From JAQVOO01 sp964524755 (lineage in GTDB: Bacteria; Spirochaetota; Spirochaetia; Sphaerochaetales; Sphaerochaetaceae), in NCBI GenBank assembly GCA_964524755.1, contig CAZGDR010000018.1, positions 1-33,715 on the forward strand: a DNA stretch of 33,715 nucleotides, given 5' to 3'. Made by a program: the position numbers and the translations under genes. Below are positions 7,728 through 15,902 of this stretch, in pieces. Below the pieces are notes generated by a model. The model made no database searches and had not been told where the DNA came from. It saw only the letters and a list, made by a program, of their open reading frames with translations. The first letter of the stretch is position 1; the number at the start of each line of letters is the position of its first letter.

Positions 7728-8951
7728 ATGTGTGACACGGTAATCGTAAAACAGCCGGGGACAAACTCCTGGCTGTTTGCGAAAAATTCAGATAGAGACC
7801 CAGGTGAAGTCCAAATTATCCAGTATTGTACAGCTACAGAAGGGTTAGAACAATCTACTCATCCCGAACACCGAAAATACTACGAAACACTCCAATATCC
7901 ACAACTTTTACAAGCGGCTGAAAGTATGGACTTTCATTACAAAGCCCTCATCAGCCGTCCCGCATGGATGTGGGGCGCTGAAATGGGGATAAATGAAAAG
8001 GGTGTCGTCATCGGTAATGAAGCGGTATTTGCTAAACGACCGCCCCCTTCTCAGGGCCTGTTAGGTATGGACATCCTGCGCCTCACACTACACACCGCCT
8101 CCTCGGCCGAGGAAGCAGTTCACGATATTGCCAACCTATTAAAGACCTTTGGACAGGGAGGTAATGGGAGCTATTCAGGCACGCTTAGGTACCACAACTC
8201 ATTCCTCATTGCCGATCCGACAACTGCTTTTGTTATGGAGACAGCTGCGACTAGGTGGGTGGCGCGTAAAGTAGAGCAGCACGCTTCCATCTCGAATGCT
8301 TACACCATCGAAGATGATTACAGCCTAGGCGACTCTTTGACCATCTCGTCTCAAACCAACTTCTCCAAAACATATGCGAGCAAGATCCACCCTTGGTTCA
8401 CCAAGGGTCACCAGCGTCAGAAACTTACCCATACCTTAAGTAGCGGCTCTTTTATGGACTGGGAGGCGATGGCTGCCATCCTCCGCTATAACGAAGGTTC
8501 GGTTGAATCGCTTGATCACAGTATGCGCTCAATTTGCATGGATGCAAAAGGATTGGTCATGAGTCGCACTACTGCTTCCATGATTGTAGAATACCATGAA
8601 GGTGTCCCCCTAGTGTACTTTACTGGTTCCCCCATCCCAATCTTTAACCCCTTCATCCCCTTCGCTCTTTCGCCGGAGGCCTTTACGACATCTCCTTTTG
8701 CTGAGCTCTCCTTCGGTTATCCGTTTGCCTTGCAAAGAACAAAGAACTTAGAGGCAGTTCTAAGCACATCCGGTTTAGCTAGAAAACACATAGCAGATGC
8801 AGCTAGAGTGACCGAAGAGCACATGCGAGCCATGGTTGAACCGTTGTGGAGAGCTAAAGATCACGCTGCTTTGGCTCAAGCATGTGTTGCTTGCCTCGCC
8901 GAAGAAGAAGCCTTTCGAACTACAGTCCATGCAATTATAGATGAATTCTAA
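7728..8951 (+). CDS. Peptidase family C69 (secernin/dipeptidase-like Ntn hydrolase)
   Basis: A 407-residue N-terminal-nucleophile hydrolase of family C69. After removal of the initiator Met, Cys2 would be the nucleophile; MCDTVIVKQPGTNSWLFAKNSDRDPGEVQ contains the characteristic Cys followed by FAKNSDR. WGAEMGINEKGVVIGNEAV and the SSAEEAV helix also fit the secernin/dipeptidase group. No signal peptide is visible, so it is cytoplasmic. The known activity of the family is dipeptide hydrolysis, though members with acyltransferase or unknown activity exist. It follows msrBA with one base between stop and ATG. Its SD would have to lie within the end of msrBA and is not obvious, which suggests translational coupling. 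Confidence 0.85.
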   Translation: MCDTVIVKQPGTNSWLFAKNSDRDPGEVQIIQYCTATEGLEQSTHPEHRKYYETLQYPQLLQAAESMDFHYKALISRPAWMWGAEMGINEKGVVIGNEAVFAKRPPPSQGLLGMDILRLTLHTASSAEEAVHDIANLLKTFGQGGNGSYSGTLRYHNSFLIADPTTAFVMETAATRWVARKVEQHASISNAYTIEDDYSLGDSLTISSQTNFSKTYASKIHPWFTKGHQRQKLTHTLSSGSFMDWEAMAAILRYNEGSVESLDHSMRSICMDAKGLVMSRTTASMIVEYHEGVPLVYFTGSPIPIFNPFIPFALSPEAFTTSPFAELSFGYPFALQRTKNLEAVLSTSGLARKHIADAARVTEEHMRAMVEPLWRAKDHAALAQACVACLAEEEAFRTTVHAIIDEF

Positions 8952-8973
8952 ACTGATTCTAAACCTACTTATT

Positions 8974-8990
8974 AGAAATACTGCATTTCT
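8974..8990. repeat. Short stem-loop after the dipeptidase gene
   Basis: AGAAAT and ATTTCT with a 5-nt loop. There is no T-run, so terminator function is doubtful. Nothing else stands out in 8952-9074, apart from a TATAGT at 9046-9051 without a good -35. Confidence 0.25.
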
Positions 8991-9074
8991 CATATTAGAT
9001 CCCTAACAATGCTCTTGTCGTTTATGATGAACATCGTTAAACTGCTATAGTTTTAAAATTGTAAGGAAATATTA

Positions 9075-9812
9075 GTGTTAGATATTCACCGACACCTCCC
9101 CTTAGAAGGCGAGCTGTCATTACCACAGGATTGGCACATCTGGTTGGCAACCTATTCACCCTCTGAGTGGAAAACTCTGCAGGAACTTCCCCATAATCCA
9201 TTGTGGAAACATGGGTATGGCCTAAGTCCTCAATGGTTGGCTACAAACTCGTTTACTAACCAAGAACTTGAGGACTACATTACTCAACTCAGCGAATTTC
9301 TGCAGGCCGATCCGGCGGGGTATATTGGTGAATTCGGCATTGACGATCGCTATATAGAGGCTTTTCCACTTACCCAACAAATTTCGCTTACTAAACGTTT
9401 ATTACACCTTGCCAATGAGAAGGGGCGTCCTGCGGTGATGCATCATGTGGGATCGATGACCAATCTCTACGATATCTTAGATGCACATCCCGTAACAGTT
9501 CCTGTGATCATTCACGGTTTTTTAGGCTCCGTTGAAGTTGCGCATGAACTAGATCAACGTGGCTGCTATGTCTCATTTGGACCACGACTTTGGATGCAAC
9601 AAACTAGAATCGGAAAACGGATGTATGATATTGATGTTCCTTTTTGTTTAGAATCAGACTTCCCTTTCATTCCGGGTAAGAAAGCTAGTCCAGCTGCCTA
9701 TGAAATTATGATGAGAAACCACTATAAACAGATTGCACAACTGCTCGAAGTGGAAGTTGAAATCTTGGAGGAACGCCTCGATGAACTCGCATCGATTCTT
9801 GCGCATTGGTAG
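9075..9812 (+). CDS. TatD-family metal-dependent hydrolase
   Basis: A 245-residue TIM-barrel metallohydrolase of the TatD type (DNase or other phosphoesterase/amidohydrolase activity in the cytoplasm). The metal ligands are in order: His5 and His7 in DIHRH, Glu86 in IGEFGID, His123/124 in VMHH, His147 in IIHGF and Asp195 in ESDFP. The protein is slightly shorter than TatD (about 260). It starts with GTG; AAGGA at 9063-9067 lies 7 nt upstream. Its last 32 nt overlap the start of tcdA, and that SD (GGAGG, 9767-9771) lies inside this gene, indicating an operon. The substrate is not predictable from sequence. Confidence 0.82.
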   Translation: MLDIHRHLPLEGELSLPQDWHIWLATYSPSEWKTLQELPHNPLWKHGYGLSPQWLATNSFTNQELEDYITQLSEFLQADPAGYIGEFGIDDRYIEAFPLTQQISLTKRLLHLANEKGRPAVMHHVGSMTNLYDILDAHPVTVPVIIHGFLGSVEVAHELDQRGCYVSFGPRLWMQQTRIGKRMYDIDVPFCLESDFPFIPGKKASPAAYEIMMRNHYKQIAQLLEVEVEILEERLDELASILAHW

Positions 9813-10632
9813 ACTGCTAGGAGATGACACCTTACCAACATTAGCCGCATCTCATGTAGTAGTCGTTGGAATGGGAGCTGTAGGCTCCTATGCCCTTGAA
9901 GTGCTCGCTCGTAGTGGTGTTGGACACCTACGAATAGTAGATTTCGACACTATTGGTATCACTAACATCAATCGTCAATTATTAGCCACTGATTCAACTC
10001 TTGGCCAAAAGAAGGTCTTGGTTGCCCAGCAACGAATCTTAGATATAAATCCTGAAGCAACCGTAGAAGTGCTCGACCTTTTTGCTCATAGCGATACACT
10101 AGAAACAGTCTTAGCTCAACCTGTAGATTTAGTTATCGATGCTATCGATGCATTAAACCCCAAACTAGCCCTCCTTGAAGCAACCTGGAAACGGGGAATC
10201 CCCACGTTATCGAGTATGGGAGCTGCCCTGCGCACCGATCCTTCTAAAATCTTCACTGGAGATTTAATGGAGACTTTCGGTTGCCCTTTAGCCAAACAAG
10301 TACGCACAAAATTGCGCCGACGTGGAGTTGGAAAGGGAATCATGACAGTATTTTCATGTGAACCCATCGTGTACAACTATAAAGATCCTGAAGAGGAAAC
10401 TCTCACAGAATTCAACGAACAAGTTCTTGAACGCGGCAGAACGCGTAAGGTGTTAGGGAGTTTACCAAGCATCACCGGCATGTTTGGACTACGCCTTGGC
10501 CATGAGGCTATTGTCCACTTGTTAAAAATGAAGCAAAAGGCCAAACAAACTGATTCTTCTTATACCCACTTTCACAGTGGTATAGGAGGAAACCATGCTA
10601 CACAACCTCACGAAGGGACTCTATCTCTCTAG
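9781..10632 (+). CDS. tcdA: tRNA threonylcarbamoyladenosine dehydratase (TcdA/CsdL)
   Basis: An E1-like ThiF/MoeB-family enzyme that uses ATP to cyclise N6-threonylcarbamoyladenosine at position 37 of tRNAs. The 283-residue product begins with RFLRIGRLLGDDTLPTLAAS and has the nucleotide loop VVGMGAVGSYALEVLARSGVG, the DFDTIGITNINRQ motif, a DLVIDAIDALNPK motif, and the TcdA-type segment LRTDPSKIFTGDLMETFGCPLAKQVRTKLRRRGV. ATG 9781 is set by GGAGG at 9767-9771. Other E1-like proteins (MoeB, ThiF) lack this last segment and carry CxxC pairs that are absent here. The 3' end overlaps the following lipoprotein gene by 38 nt. Confidence 0.88.
   Translation: MNSHRFLRIGRLLGDDTLPTLAASHVVVVGMGAVGSYALEVLARSGVGHLRIVDFDTIGITNINRQLLATDSTLGQKKVLVAQQRILDINPEATVEVLDLFAHSDTLETVLAQPVDLVIDAIDALNPKLALLEATWKRGIPTLSSMGAALRTDPSKIFTGDLMETFGCPLAKQVRTKLRRRGVGKGIMTVFSCEPIVYNYKDPEEETLTEFNEQVLERGRTRKVLGSLPSITGMFGLRLGHEAIVHLLKMKQKAKQTDSSYTHFHSGIGGNHATQPHEGTLSL
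10561..10583 (+). promoter_or_regulatory. Hairpin directly before the lipoprotein SD
   Basis: TATACCCACT (10561-10570) pairs with AGTGGTATA (10575-10583) over nine positions with one bulged C. It ends just before AGGAGG. It lies inside the end of tcdA, so it may tune translation of the lipoprotein or act in coupling. Confidence 0.4.
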
Positions 10633-11614
10633 TATCTGTATTATTCTTCTGTTGCTACCCCTGTTTTTCAGCTGTAGTGACAGTTCTCTAGGCACGGAAG
10701 GCTCACTTCAATTATCATTGCGCAGTGAAGAGAGATTCAGAAGTAGGAATATTGATCCTGCAGGAAGTGTTCCTTTAAAAATCACCTCGTTCATGATTAG
10801 TGGGACTGGCCCCGACGCTCAAGTACTAGACCCCATAACGTCAGAGGATGAAATTATCACCATCCACTCGTTGTTGGTAGGAGATTGGGATTTCAACGCT
10901 ACGGGGTTTAATAGTACAGGGACTCCTATCGCCTCTGGCAGTACTTCTCTTCATGTCTCAAACCAGAACAATACCGCCCAAATCGTCCTTGACAGCGAAG
11001 TCGGTACGGGTACTTTTAACCTAGTTTGCAATTGGAACCCTGTGCAAACGACTGTCGATTCTACTATCTCTGTAACTCTGTTAGACCTGCAGGGAAATCC
11101 TGTAGAAGGGGTAATTGAACAAGTTGACTTCATTGCTGGAACGGCAGAATTTGAGGCACAGCTTGCTGCAGGTTATTATTCAGTGTTAGTAAATTTACAA
11201 ACAGATGGTGAAATTATTTCAGGATTTGTGGAAACCTTACGTATCATAGATCAAACTACATCACAGGCCACCCGTATGTTAGAAATCGGTAAAGTAATCG
11301 ATTCGGGCACTATCTCCATTATCGATACTACCACCGTACCTATTGAAGGGACGATAACTATCACTCCCAGCCAACCCTCTGCTGGAGAGGCCGCGGTGTT
11401 AGAATTTGTGCCACAAAACCCAATTGATGGCATGACCGTACAATGGTACCGAGAGGGTGTCCCCATTGCCGGCGCTACCACTAATGAACTCTCTATTCCT
11501 GCTGTTGACGCTGGAACATACCGTTATGACATAGTGGTAAGTATTCCGTTAATTGGTTCGGTGGGTTCAGCGGGAGCTCTAGTAAGTGTCCCTATTACAC
11601 CAACGGTACTTTAG
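10595..11614 (+). CDS. Lipoprotein with C-terminal Ig-like domain
   Basis: I do not recognise a named family. The 339-residue product has a lipoprotein signal peptide, LPLFFSC, with Cys27 as the lipidated residue and Ser28-Asp29 following. The rest is beta-rich and acidic with few charged clusters. Residues about 60-235 resemble repeated Ig/transthyretin-like modules (ITSFMISGTGPDA, LLDLQGNPVEGVI). Residues about 250-335 look like an Ig-like domain (ITPSQPSAGEAAVLEF, VQWYREGVPIAGATTNEL, AGTYRYDIVVS). Such lipoproteins are common surface or periplasmic proteins in spirochaetes. A strong SD, AGGAGG, precedes ATG 10595; the gene overlaps tcdA by 38 nt. An adhesin or envelope role is a guess. Confidence 0.7.
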   Translation: MLHNLTKGLYLSSICIILLLLPLFFSCSDSSLGTEGSLQLSLRSEERFRSRNIDPAGSVPLKITSFMISGTGPDAQVLDPITSEDEIITIHSLLVGDWDFNATGFNSTGTPIASGSTSLHVSNQNNTAQIVLDSEVGTGTFNLVCNWNPVQTTVDSTISVTLLDLQGNPVEGVIEQVDFIAGTAEFEAQLAAGYYSVLVNLQTDGEIISGFVETLRIIDQTTSQATRMLEIGKVIDSGTISIIDTTTVPIEGTITITPSQPSAGEAAVLEFVPQNPIDGMTVQWYREGVPIAGATTNELSIPAVDAGTYRYDIVVSIPLIGSVGSAGALVSVPITPTVL

Positions 11615-11619
11615 CGTAT

Positions 11620-12027
11620 CTATAAACGGGCTGCTGCCTCTGTTATCCAAGGCTCAATTGGTTCTATCGAATGTGTTTCCAAGTTGATAGAACCAACTTT
11701 TATTCGCAGTGTGGCCACCTCTTCACCTGCTCGCAAAACCCGTTGTAAAAACACCATGGAAAACCGCTTAGATTGCTCAACGGTGGTATGAACCTCAAGG
11801 AGGTCATCGAGCAAAGCTGGTGTATGGTACTCCACCGTCACTGATTTGACGACAAACGCTAGCTTTTCAAGGGCCATGCGTTCTGCTTGTCCCTGATGTC
11901 CGCTTGAAATAGAGCGTAATAATTCGGTGCGGGCGTGTTCAGCGAAATCGAGATACCGTGCATGGTAGACAATCCCCCCTGCATCGGTATCGCTATAATA
12001 GACACGGACAGGAAATATATGAGCCAT
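11620..12027 (-). CDS. ybgC: Acyl-CoA thioesterase, YbgC/4HBT hot-dog family
   Basis: A 135-residue hot-dog-fold thioesterase of the YbgC/4-hydroxybenzoyl-CoA thioesterase group. The signature VYYSDTDAGGIVYHARYLDFAEHARTE lies at the N-terminus, with the catalytic Asp in the DTDAGG motif. It would hydrolyse acyl-CoA or acyl-ACP thioesters in the cytoplasm. In many Gram-negatives ybgC is next to tol-pal; here it is the last gene of the dapA-dapL-lysA operon, starting 8 nt after the lysA stop. Its SD GAGGTGA overlaps the lysA stop region. It converges with the lipoprotein gene, with five bases between the stops and no evident terminator. Confidence 0.82.
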   Translation of the reverse strand: MAHIFPVRVYYSDTDAGGIVYHARYLDFAEHARTELLRSISSGHQGQAERMALEKLAFVVKSVTVEYHTPALLDDLLEVHTTVEQSKRFSMVFLQRVLRAGEEVATLRIKVGSINLETHSIEPIEPWITEAAARL

Positions 12028-12035
12028 TGATCACC

Positions 12036-13277
12036 TCAAAAATTTAGAGTAGCAAAGAGATCATCCATCGTCTCTGCTCGTCTGATCATACGCAGAGAGC
12101 CATCTTCTTGCAATAGATATTCGGCTGAACGTAACTTTGCATTATAATTGAAACCCATGGCATGTCCATGTGCACCAGTATCGTGAATGACTAAGACATC
12201 GTCAGGTTCGACAGCTGGTAACTGACGATCAATGGCGAACTTATCATTGTTCTCACATAACGATCCAGTGACATCATAGATATCATCTTCAACCTGCGGC
12301 TCTTTCCCTACAACCGTAATATGGTGGTAGGCGCCATACAAGGCTGGACGCATAAGGTCTGCCATACTAGCATCTAGGCCAATATATTTTTTATACTTCT
12401 GAGTGACGTGGCGCACTTTAGTAACCAAATAGCCAAAGGGGCCGGTAACCATGCGTCCACATTCAAAGACAATACGTAAGGGGTCTAACCCAGCGGGGAC
12501 AATCATCTCTTCATAAAGCTTCTTAATCTCAGCACTCACCCACTCTAGATCTACCGCTTTCTGGTCGGGACGGTAGGGGATACCTATTCCTCCCCCCATG
12601 TTTATAAATTCAAGACGAATGCCAGTCTCTTTATAAATTCGAATGGCCTGAGAAAAGAGCATGCGGGCTGTTTCGACAATGTAAGAAGCCTCTAATTCAT
12701 TCGATGCCACCATGGTGTGGAGGGCAAAGCGTTTAGCACCTAACTCTCGAGCTCTCTGGAAGGAGGGAATCAGTTGCTCAGTGGTTACTCCATATTTTGC
12801 TTCTACAGGGTTTCCGATGATGGCATTACCTGTGCGGTCTGGACCAGGATTATAACGGAAGGAGATAAGTTCTGGCATCCCCGCTACCCGATTTAGATTT
12901 TCAATATGGGTAATGTCATCTAAGTTGATTACCGCATCCATAGCAAAGGCTGCTTTAAATTCTTCATCAGGGGTATCATTACTAGTAAACATAACGTTTT
13001 CACCCGTTAAACCTGCCTGCTGAGCCAGTACAAGTTCAGGTAATGAACTACAATCAGCCCCAAATCCTTCTTCTTTCAATATCTTTACAATAGCTGGATT
13101 GGGACACGCTTTTATGGCAAAATAGTTCTTAAATCCATCGACCCAATCAAAAGCAGCTATAAAAGCTCGAGCATGTGCTCGGATAGCTTTTTCATCGTAG
13201 AGGTGAAACGGAGTGGCCCATTCATGTGCAAACTCAAGCATTTGAGCAGCACTTACCGGTAATTTCTTCGTATTCAT
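12036..13277 (-). CDS. lysA: Diaminopimelate decarboxylase
   Basis: A PLP-dependent alanine-racemase-fold (group IV) decarboxylase that converts meso-diaminopimelate to lysine. The 413-residue product has the PLP lysine Lys56 in YFAIKACPNP, the glycine-rich phosphate loop NMGGGIGIPYRP, the FECGRMVTGP motif and the active-site Cys in VTGSLCENNDKF. It overlaps dapL in an ATGA arrangement, and its SD GGAGG lies 8 nt before ATG 13277. The YFAIKA and CGRMVTGP variants differ from classical LysA (YAVKAN, PGR), so the related carboxynorspermidine/ornithine decarboxylases deserve consideration. Its place next to dapL and dapA makes diaminopimelate much the likeliest substrate. Confidence 0.88.
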   Translation of the reverse strand: MNTKKLPVSAAQMLEFAHEWATPFHLYDEKAIRAHARAFIAAFDWVDGFKNYFAIKACPNPAIVKILKEEGFGADCSSLPELVLAQQAGLTGENVMFTSNDTPDEEFKAAFAMDAVINLDDITHIENLNRVAGMPELISFRYNPGPDRTGNAIIGNPVEAKYGVTTEQLIPSFQRARELGAKRFALHTMVASNELEASYIVETARMLFSQAIRIYKETGIRLEFINMGGGIGIPYRPDQKAVDLEWVSAEIKKLYEEMIVPAGLDPLRIVFECGRMVTGPFGYLVTKVRHVTQKYKKYIGLDASMADLMRPALYGAYHHITVVGKEPQVEDDIYDVTGSLCENNDKFAIDRQLPAVEPDDVLVIHDTGAHGHAMGFNYNAKLRSAEYLLQEDGSLRMIRRAETMDDLFATLNF

Positions 13278-14515
13278 GATCGTACCTCCAATACTAAATT
13301 ATCTTTGATACTAGCTACAGCACGAAGAATATTTTCTCTATGCCCAAAAGCACTTACTCGAATATAGTGTTCACCAGCTGGACCAAAACCAGATCCAGGA
13401 GTTGCAATAACTTGGCATTGCTGCAGTAATTGATCAAAAAATTCCCATGATCCCATCCCTTTTGGGGTTTGTACCCATAGATACGGGGCGTTATCGCCAC
13501 CGAAGACAGTGAGCCCTACTGAACGGAGCCCTTCGCGGATGATACGGGCATTCTCCATATAGTAGGCAATTATAGCACGTGATTGACTTAACCCCTCAGG
13601 GGAGAGGACGGCAAGACCACCGGCTTGGGCAATATTGCTTGCTCCGTTGAAAAAGGTGCATTGGCGTCGAAACCACATGGAATGCAATTCACCTGGTTTA
13701 GCCTCTTCTGCCACTAACTCGTGCGGAACAATAGTCCACCCTAAGCGTACACCAGTAAAGCCTGCAAACTTAGAAAAACTATTAATTTCAATGGCACACT
13801 TTCGTGCTTCAGGGATTTCATAAATTGTCTTTGGTAGATTTTCATCACTGATGTACTCAGAATAGGCCGCATCAAAAATGATAACAGCTTTATGGGTAAT
13901 AGCATAATCGACAAAGGCTTGTAATTGCTCATGCGTGGCAACCGCTCCCGTGGGGTTATTTGGACTACAGAGGTAGATTAAATCGACTTTCTGGGTGGGA
14001 GGAGCTGGAAAAAACTTATTTTCCTCTGTCCCTGGTAAGTAGACAAAATTTTCATAATATCCTTTCTCGCGATCGAACTGACCTGACCTTCCTGCCACAA
14101 CGTTAGAGTCAACGTAGACGGGGTAAGCGGGATCTTGAATTGCAATAATAGAACGACGATCAAAGAGAGATTGAATATTGGCAGCGTCGGCTTTAGCACC
14201 ATCACTGACAAAGAATTCATCGGGAAGGATTTCAACCCCTAGACTCTTATAATAACTGGCTAGCGCCTCACGTAGTGGCGTATCGCCTTGTTCATCACCA
14301 TACCCCGAATAGGTATCATTATGGCCTAACTTGTCTACCTTGGCATGCAATCCAGCCAAGACCGCTGGGGGTAAGGCTTCTGTCGTGTTTCCGATACCAA
14401 GCCGATGTAAGACAATCCCTTGGTTTGCATCCTGATACGCTTTTGCCCGTCGGGCAATCTCAGGAAATAAGTATCCTGCTGCTAATGTACGAAAATTTTT
14501 ATTAATAATTGCCAT
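13274..14515 (-). CDS. dapL: LL-diaminopimelate aminotransferase
   Basis: A PLP aminotransferase of fold type I that makes LL-diaminopimelate directly from tetrahydrodipicolinate and glutamate, bypassing the succinyl or acetyl steps. The 413-residue product has FRTLAAGYLFPEIARR at the start, HRLGIGNTTEALPP, the SGYGDEQGD motif, NNPTG (Asn187), Asp215 in FDAAYSEY and the PLP lysine Lys249 in SFSKFAGFTGVRLGW; these are textbook DapL features. The frame is open to 14572, but AAGGAAGGA lies just before ATG 14515 and homologues begin at MAIINKNF. It lies 13 nt after dapA and overlaps lysA by 4 nt. Confidence 0.95.
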   Translation of the reverse strand: MAIINKNFRTLAAGYLFPEIARRAKAYQDANQGIVLHRLGIGNTTEALPPAVLAGLHAKVDKLGHNDTYSGYGDEQGDTPLREALASYYKSLGVEILPDEFFVSDGAKADAANIQSLFDRRSIIAIQDPAYPVYVDSNVVAGRSGQFDREKGYYENFVYLPGTEENKFFPAPPTQKVDLIYLCSPNNPTGAVATHEQLQAFVDYAITHKAVIIFDAAYSEYISDENLPKTIYEIPEARKCAIEINSFSKFAGFTGVRLGWTIVPHELVAEEAKPGELHSMWFRRQCTFFNGASNIAQAGGLAVLSPEGLSQSRAIIAYYMENARIIREGLRSVGLTVFGGDNAPYLWVQTPKGMGSWEFFDQLLQQCQVIATPGSGFGPAGEHYIRVSAFGHRENILRAVASIKDNLVLEVRS

Positions 14516-14528
14516 ATCTATTCCTTCC

Positions 14529-15431
14529 TTATGTTGACTGACCTTTAATAATGACCAATGAAGAGAGTGCATCCATAATTAATTGACGATGTGACTCATT
14601 CTCTAAGGTGCACATGGGGAGCCTAAACTCCTCTTTACACCATCCATATGTAGCCATAGCTGTTTTAATAGGGATGGGATTTGTTTCACAGAAACAGGCT
14701 GCAAAAAACGGGTGCAATTGTTGTTCTAGTTTACGGGCTTCTTTAAAGTCCTGTTTCAAAGCAGTCTGAATCATGGCCTGTATCTGCCCTGGCATAATGT
14801 TTGAAGCTACCGAAATAACCCCATCACCACCGGCTTCAATTAAGTCTATAGCCATATTATCGTCACCACTGAGTACGGTAAAATCTGCTGGTGCTTTGGC
14901 AATAACATCTCGCATTTGATTAATATCACCTGAGGCCTCTTTTACCCCCACAATATTTTGACAATCATTTGCTAAGCGTACGAGAGTCTCTGTTTCTATG
15001 TTAACCCCTGTACGACCTTTAATATTATATAAAATACAAGGAATCCCTACCGCATCAGCGATTGTCTTAAAGTGGAGATAGAGACCTTTCTGGGTAGGCT
15101 TATTGTAATAGGGATTAACCAATAGCACCGCATCGACCCCAGCGGCTTCAGCATTCTTGGACAAACGGACAGCTTCACTTGTTGCGTTTGATCCAGTGCC
15201 GGCGATAACAGGGACTCTCCCCGCTGCATATGCAACCGTTGTAGCAATTACCCGGTCGTGTTCTGCATGGCTGAGGGTTGGGCTCTCTCCAGTGGTTCCA
15301 CAAGGAACTAAACCATCCACATTGTTAGCAATTTGGAACTCAATAATATTCTTAAACGCCTTCATATCTAACAACCCATTTTCTGTAAATGGGGTAACTA
15401 GGGCGGTATAGACTCCTCGAAATTTTTTCAT
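14529..15431 (-). CDS. dapA: 4-hydroxy-tetrahydrodipicolinate synthase
   Basis: A Schiff-base class I aldolase that condenses pyruvate with aspartate semialdehyde, the first step committed to lysine. The 300-residue TIM barrel has Thr46/Thr47 in CGTTGES, Tyr135 in CILYNIKGRTG and the Schiff-base Lys164 in GVKEASG. Its length and motifs are normal. It is the first gene of the minus-strand dapA-dapL-lysA-ybgC operon. The SD AGGAGA lies 7 nt before the ATG and is part of one arm of a perfect 10-bp hairpin (listed separately), so translation may be controlled. I could not recognise a lysine riboswitch in the leader. Confidence 0.95.
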   Translation of the reverse strand: MKKFRGVYTALVTPFTENGLLDMKAFKNIIEFQIANNVDGLVPCGTTGESPTLSHAEHDRVIATTVAYAAGRVPVIAGTGSNATSEAVRLSKNAEAAGVDAVLLVNPYYNKPTQKGLYLHFKTIADAVGIPCILYNIKGRTGVNIETETLVRLANDCQNIVGVKEASGDINQMRDVIAKAPADFTVLSGDDNMAIDLIEAGGDGVISVASNIMPGQIQAMIQTALKQDFKEARKLEQQLHPFFAACFCETNPIPIKTAMATYGWCKEEFRLPMCTLENESHRQLIMDALSSLVIIKGQST

Positions 15432-15438
15432 CTCTCTT

Positions 15439-15473
15439 TCTCCTATCTGTATTAAGGTATATAAGATAGGAGA
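15439..15473 (-). promoter_or_regulatory. Hairpin burying the dapA Shine-Dalgarno
   Basis: On the minus strand TCTCCTATCT (15473-15464) is perfectly complementary to AGATAGGAGA (15448-15439), with a 15-nt loop. The 3' arm contains the whole dapA SD, so the folded mRNA would hide the ribosome binding site. The switch signal (translation of a leader, protein binding, or an antisense RNA) is not visible. Confidence 0.55.
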
Positions 15474-15752
15474 GTGTTATACCACCAAGGCATAACCACT
15501 TCTAACTCTTACTATCCTTAAACACGATTACAAAACCAATTTAGCAACCTAAATCCTCACGTAGTAATGAACGGCAGTCTACCAGAATCACAACATCTTG
15601 TCTATAATAATAACAAAATGTTTTTATAATAACATAAATATCGAGTTATTAGCCTCTAATTCAAGAAAACTCTCTCTCTTCTGTCTATATAAGAGTATAT
15701 GAACATGGAGATAGTGTTATCTCAATTTCCAAATTTAAGACACTAAATAAGT

Positions 15753-15776
15753 GTTTACCGTATACATACAGTAAAC
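15753..15776. promoter_or_regulatory. 24-bp near-perfect palindrome, candidate operator
   Basis: Arms GTTTACCGTAT (15753-15763) and ATACAGTAAAC (15766-15776) match as inverted repeats at 10 of 11 positions around a central AC. The size and symmetry are typical of a dimeric repressor site between the two divergent lysine units. Confidence 0.5.
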
Positions 15777-15825
15777 TTTGTACACCTGAATGGCTGGTAC
15801 TAACAACATATATGAAAAACCAATA

Positions 15826-15842
15826 AATAACATCTTGTTATT
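15826..15842. promoter_or_regulatory. Inverted repeat overlapping the dapB -35
   Basis: AATAACA and TGTTATT are separated by TCT, with the right arm overlapping the proposed -35 element TTGTTA. The embedded ATAACATCTTG recurs as ATAACATCCTG at the expected start of transcription (about 15866). Confidence 0.45.
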
Positions 15843-15865
15843 ATTGCACATTGTTTGTTTATAAG
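15836..15865 (+). promoter_or_regulatory. Candidate dapB promoter
   Basis: TTGTTA (15836-15841) and TATAAG (15860-15865) with an 18-bp spacer, or TTATAA one base upstream with a 17-bp spacer. The leader to ATG 15903 is about 30 nt and holds AAGGAG. Confidence 0.45.
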
Positions 15866-15902
15866 ATAACATCCTGACCATCACTACTACAAGGAGTGGC
15901 GT

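Larger units (their letters stand above)
15474..15902. other. Divergent dapA/dapB regulatory region
   Basis: There is no gene here. The region is crowded with inverted repeats: ACATCTTGT/ACAAAATGT (15593-15621, one mismatch), GAGATA/TATCTC with a 4-nt loop (15708-15723), a 24-bp near-palindrome (15753-15776) and AATAACA/TGTTATT (15826-15842). The motif AGTGTTAT occurs at 15473-15480 and 15713-15720. No lysine-riboswitch consensus is recognisable by eye. Confidence 0.6.

Noticed and set aside
15432..15650. Lysine (L-box) riboswitch upstream of dapA
   Set aside because: I looked for the conserved L-box core on the minus strand and could not match it; only the SD-sequestering hairpin is supported. 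A covariance-model search (Rfam Lysine) would settle it.
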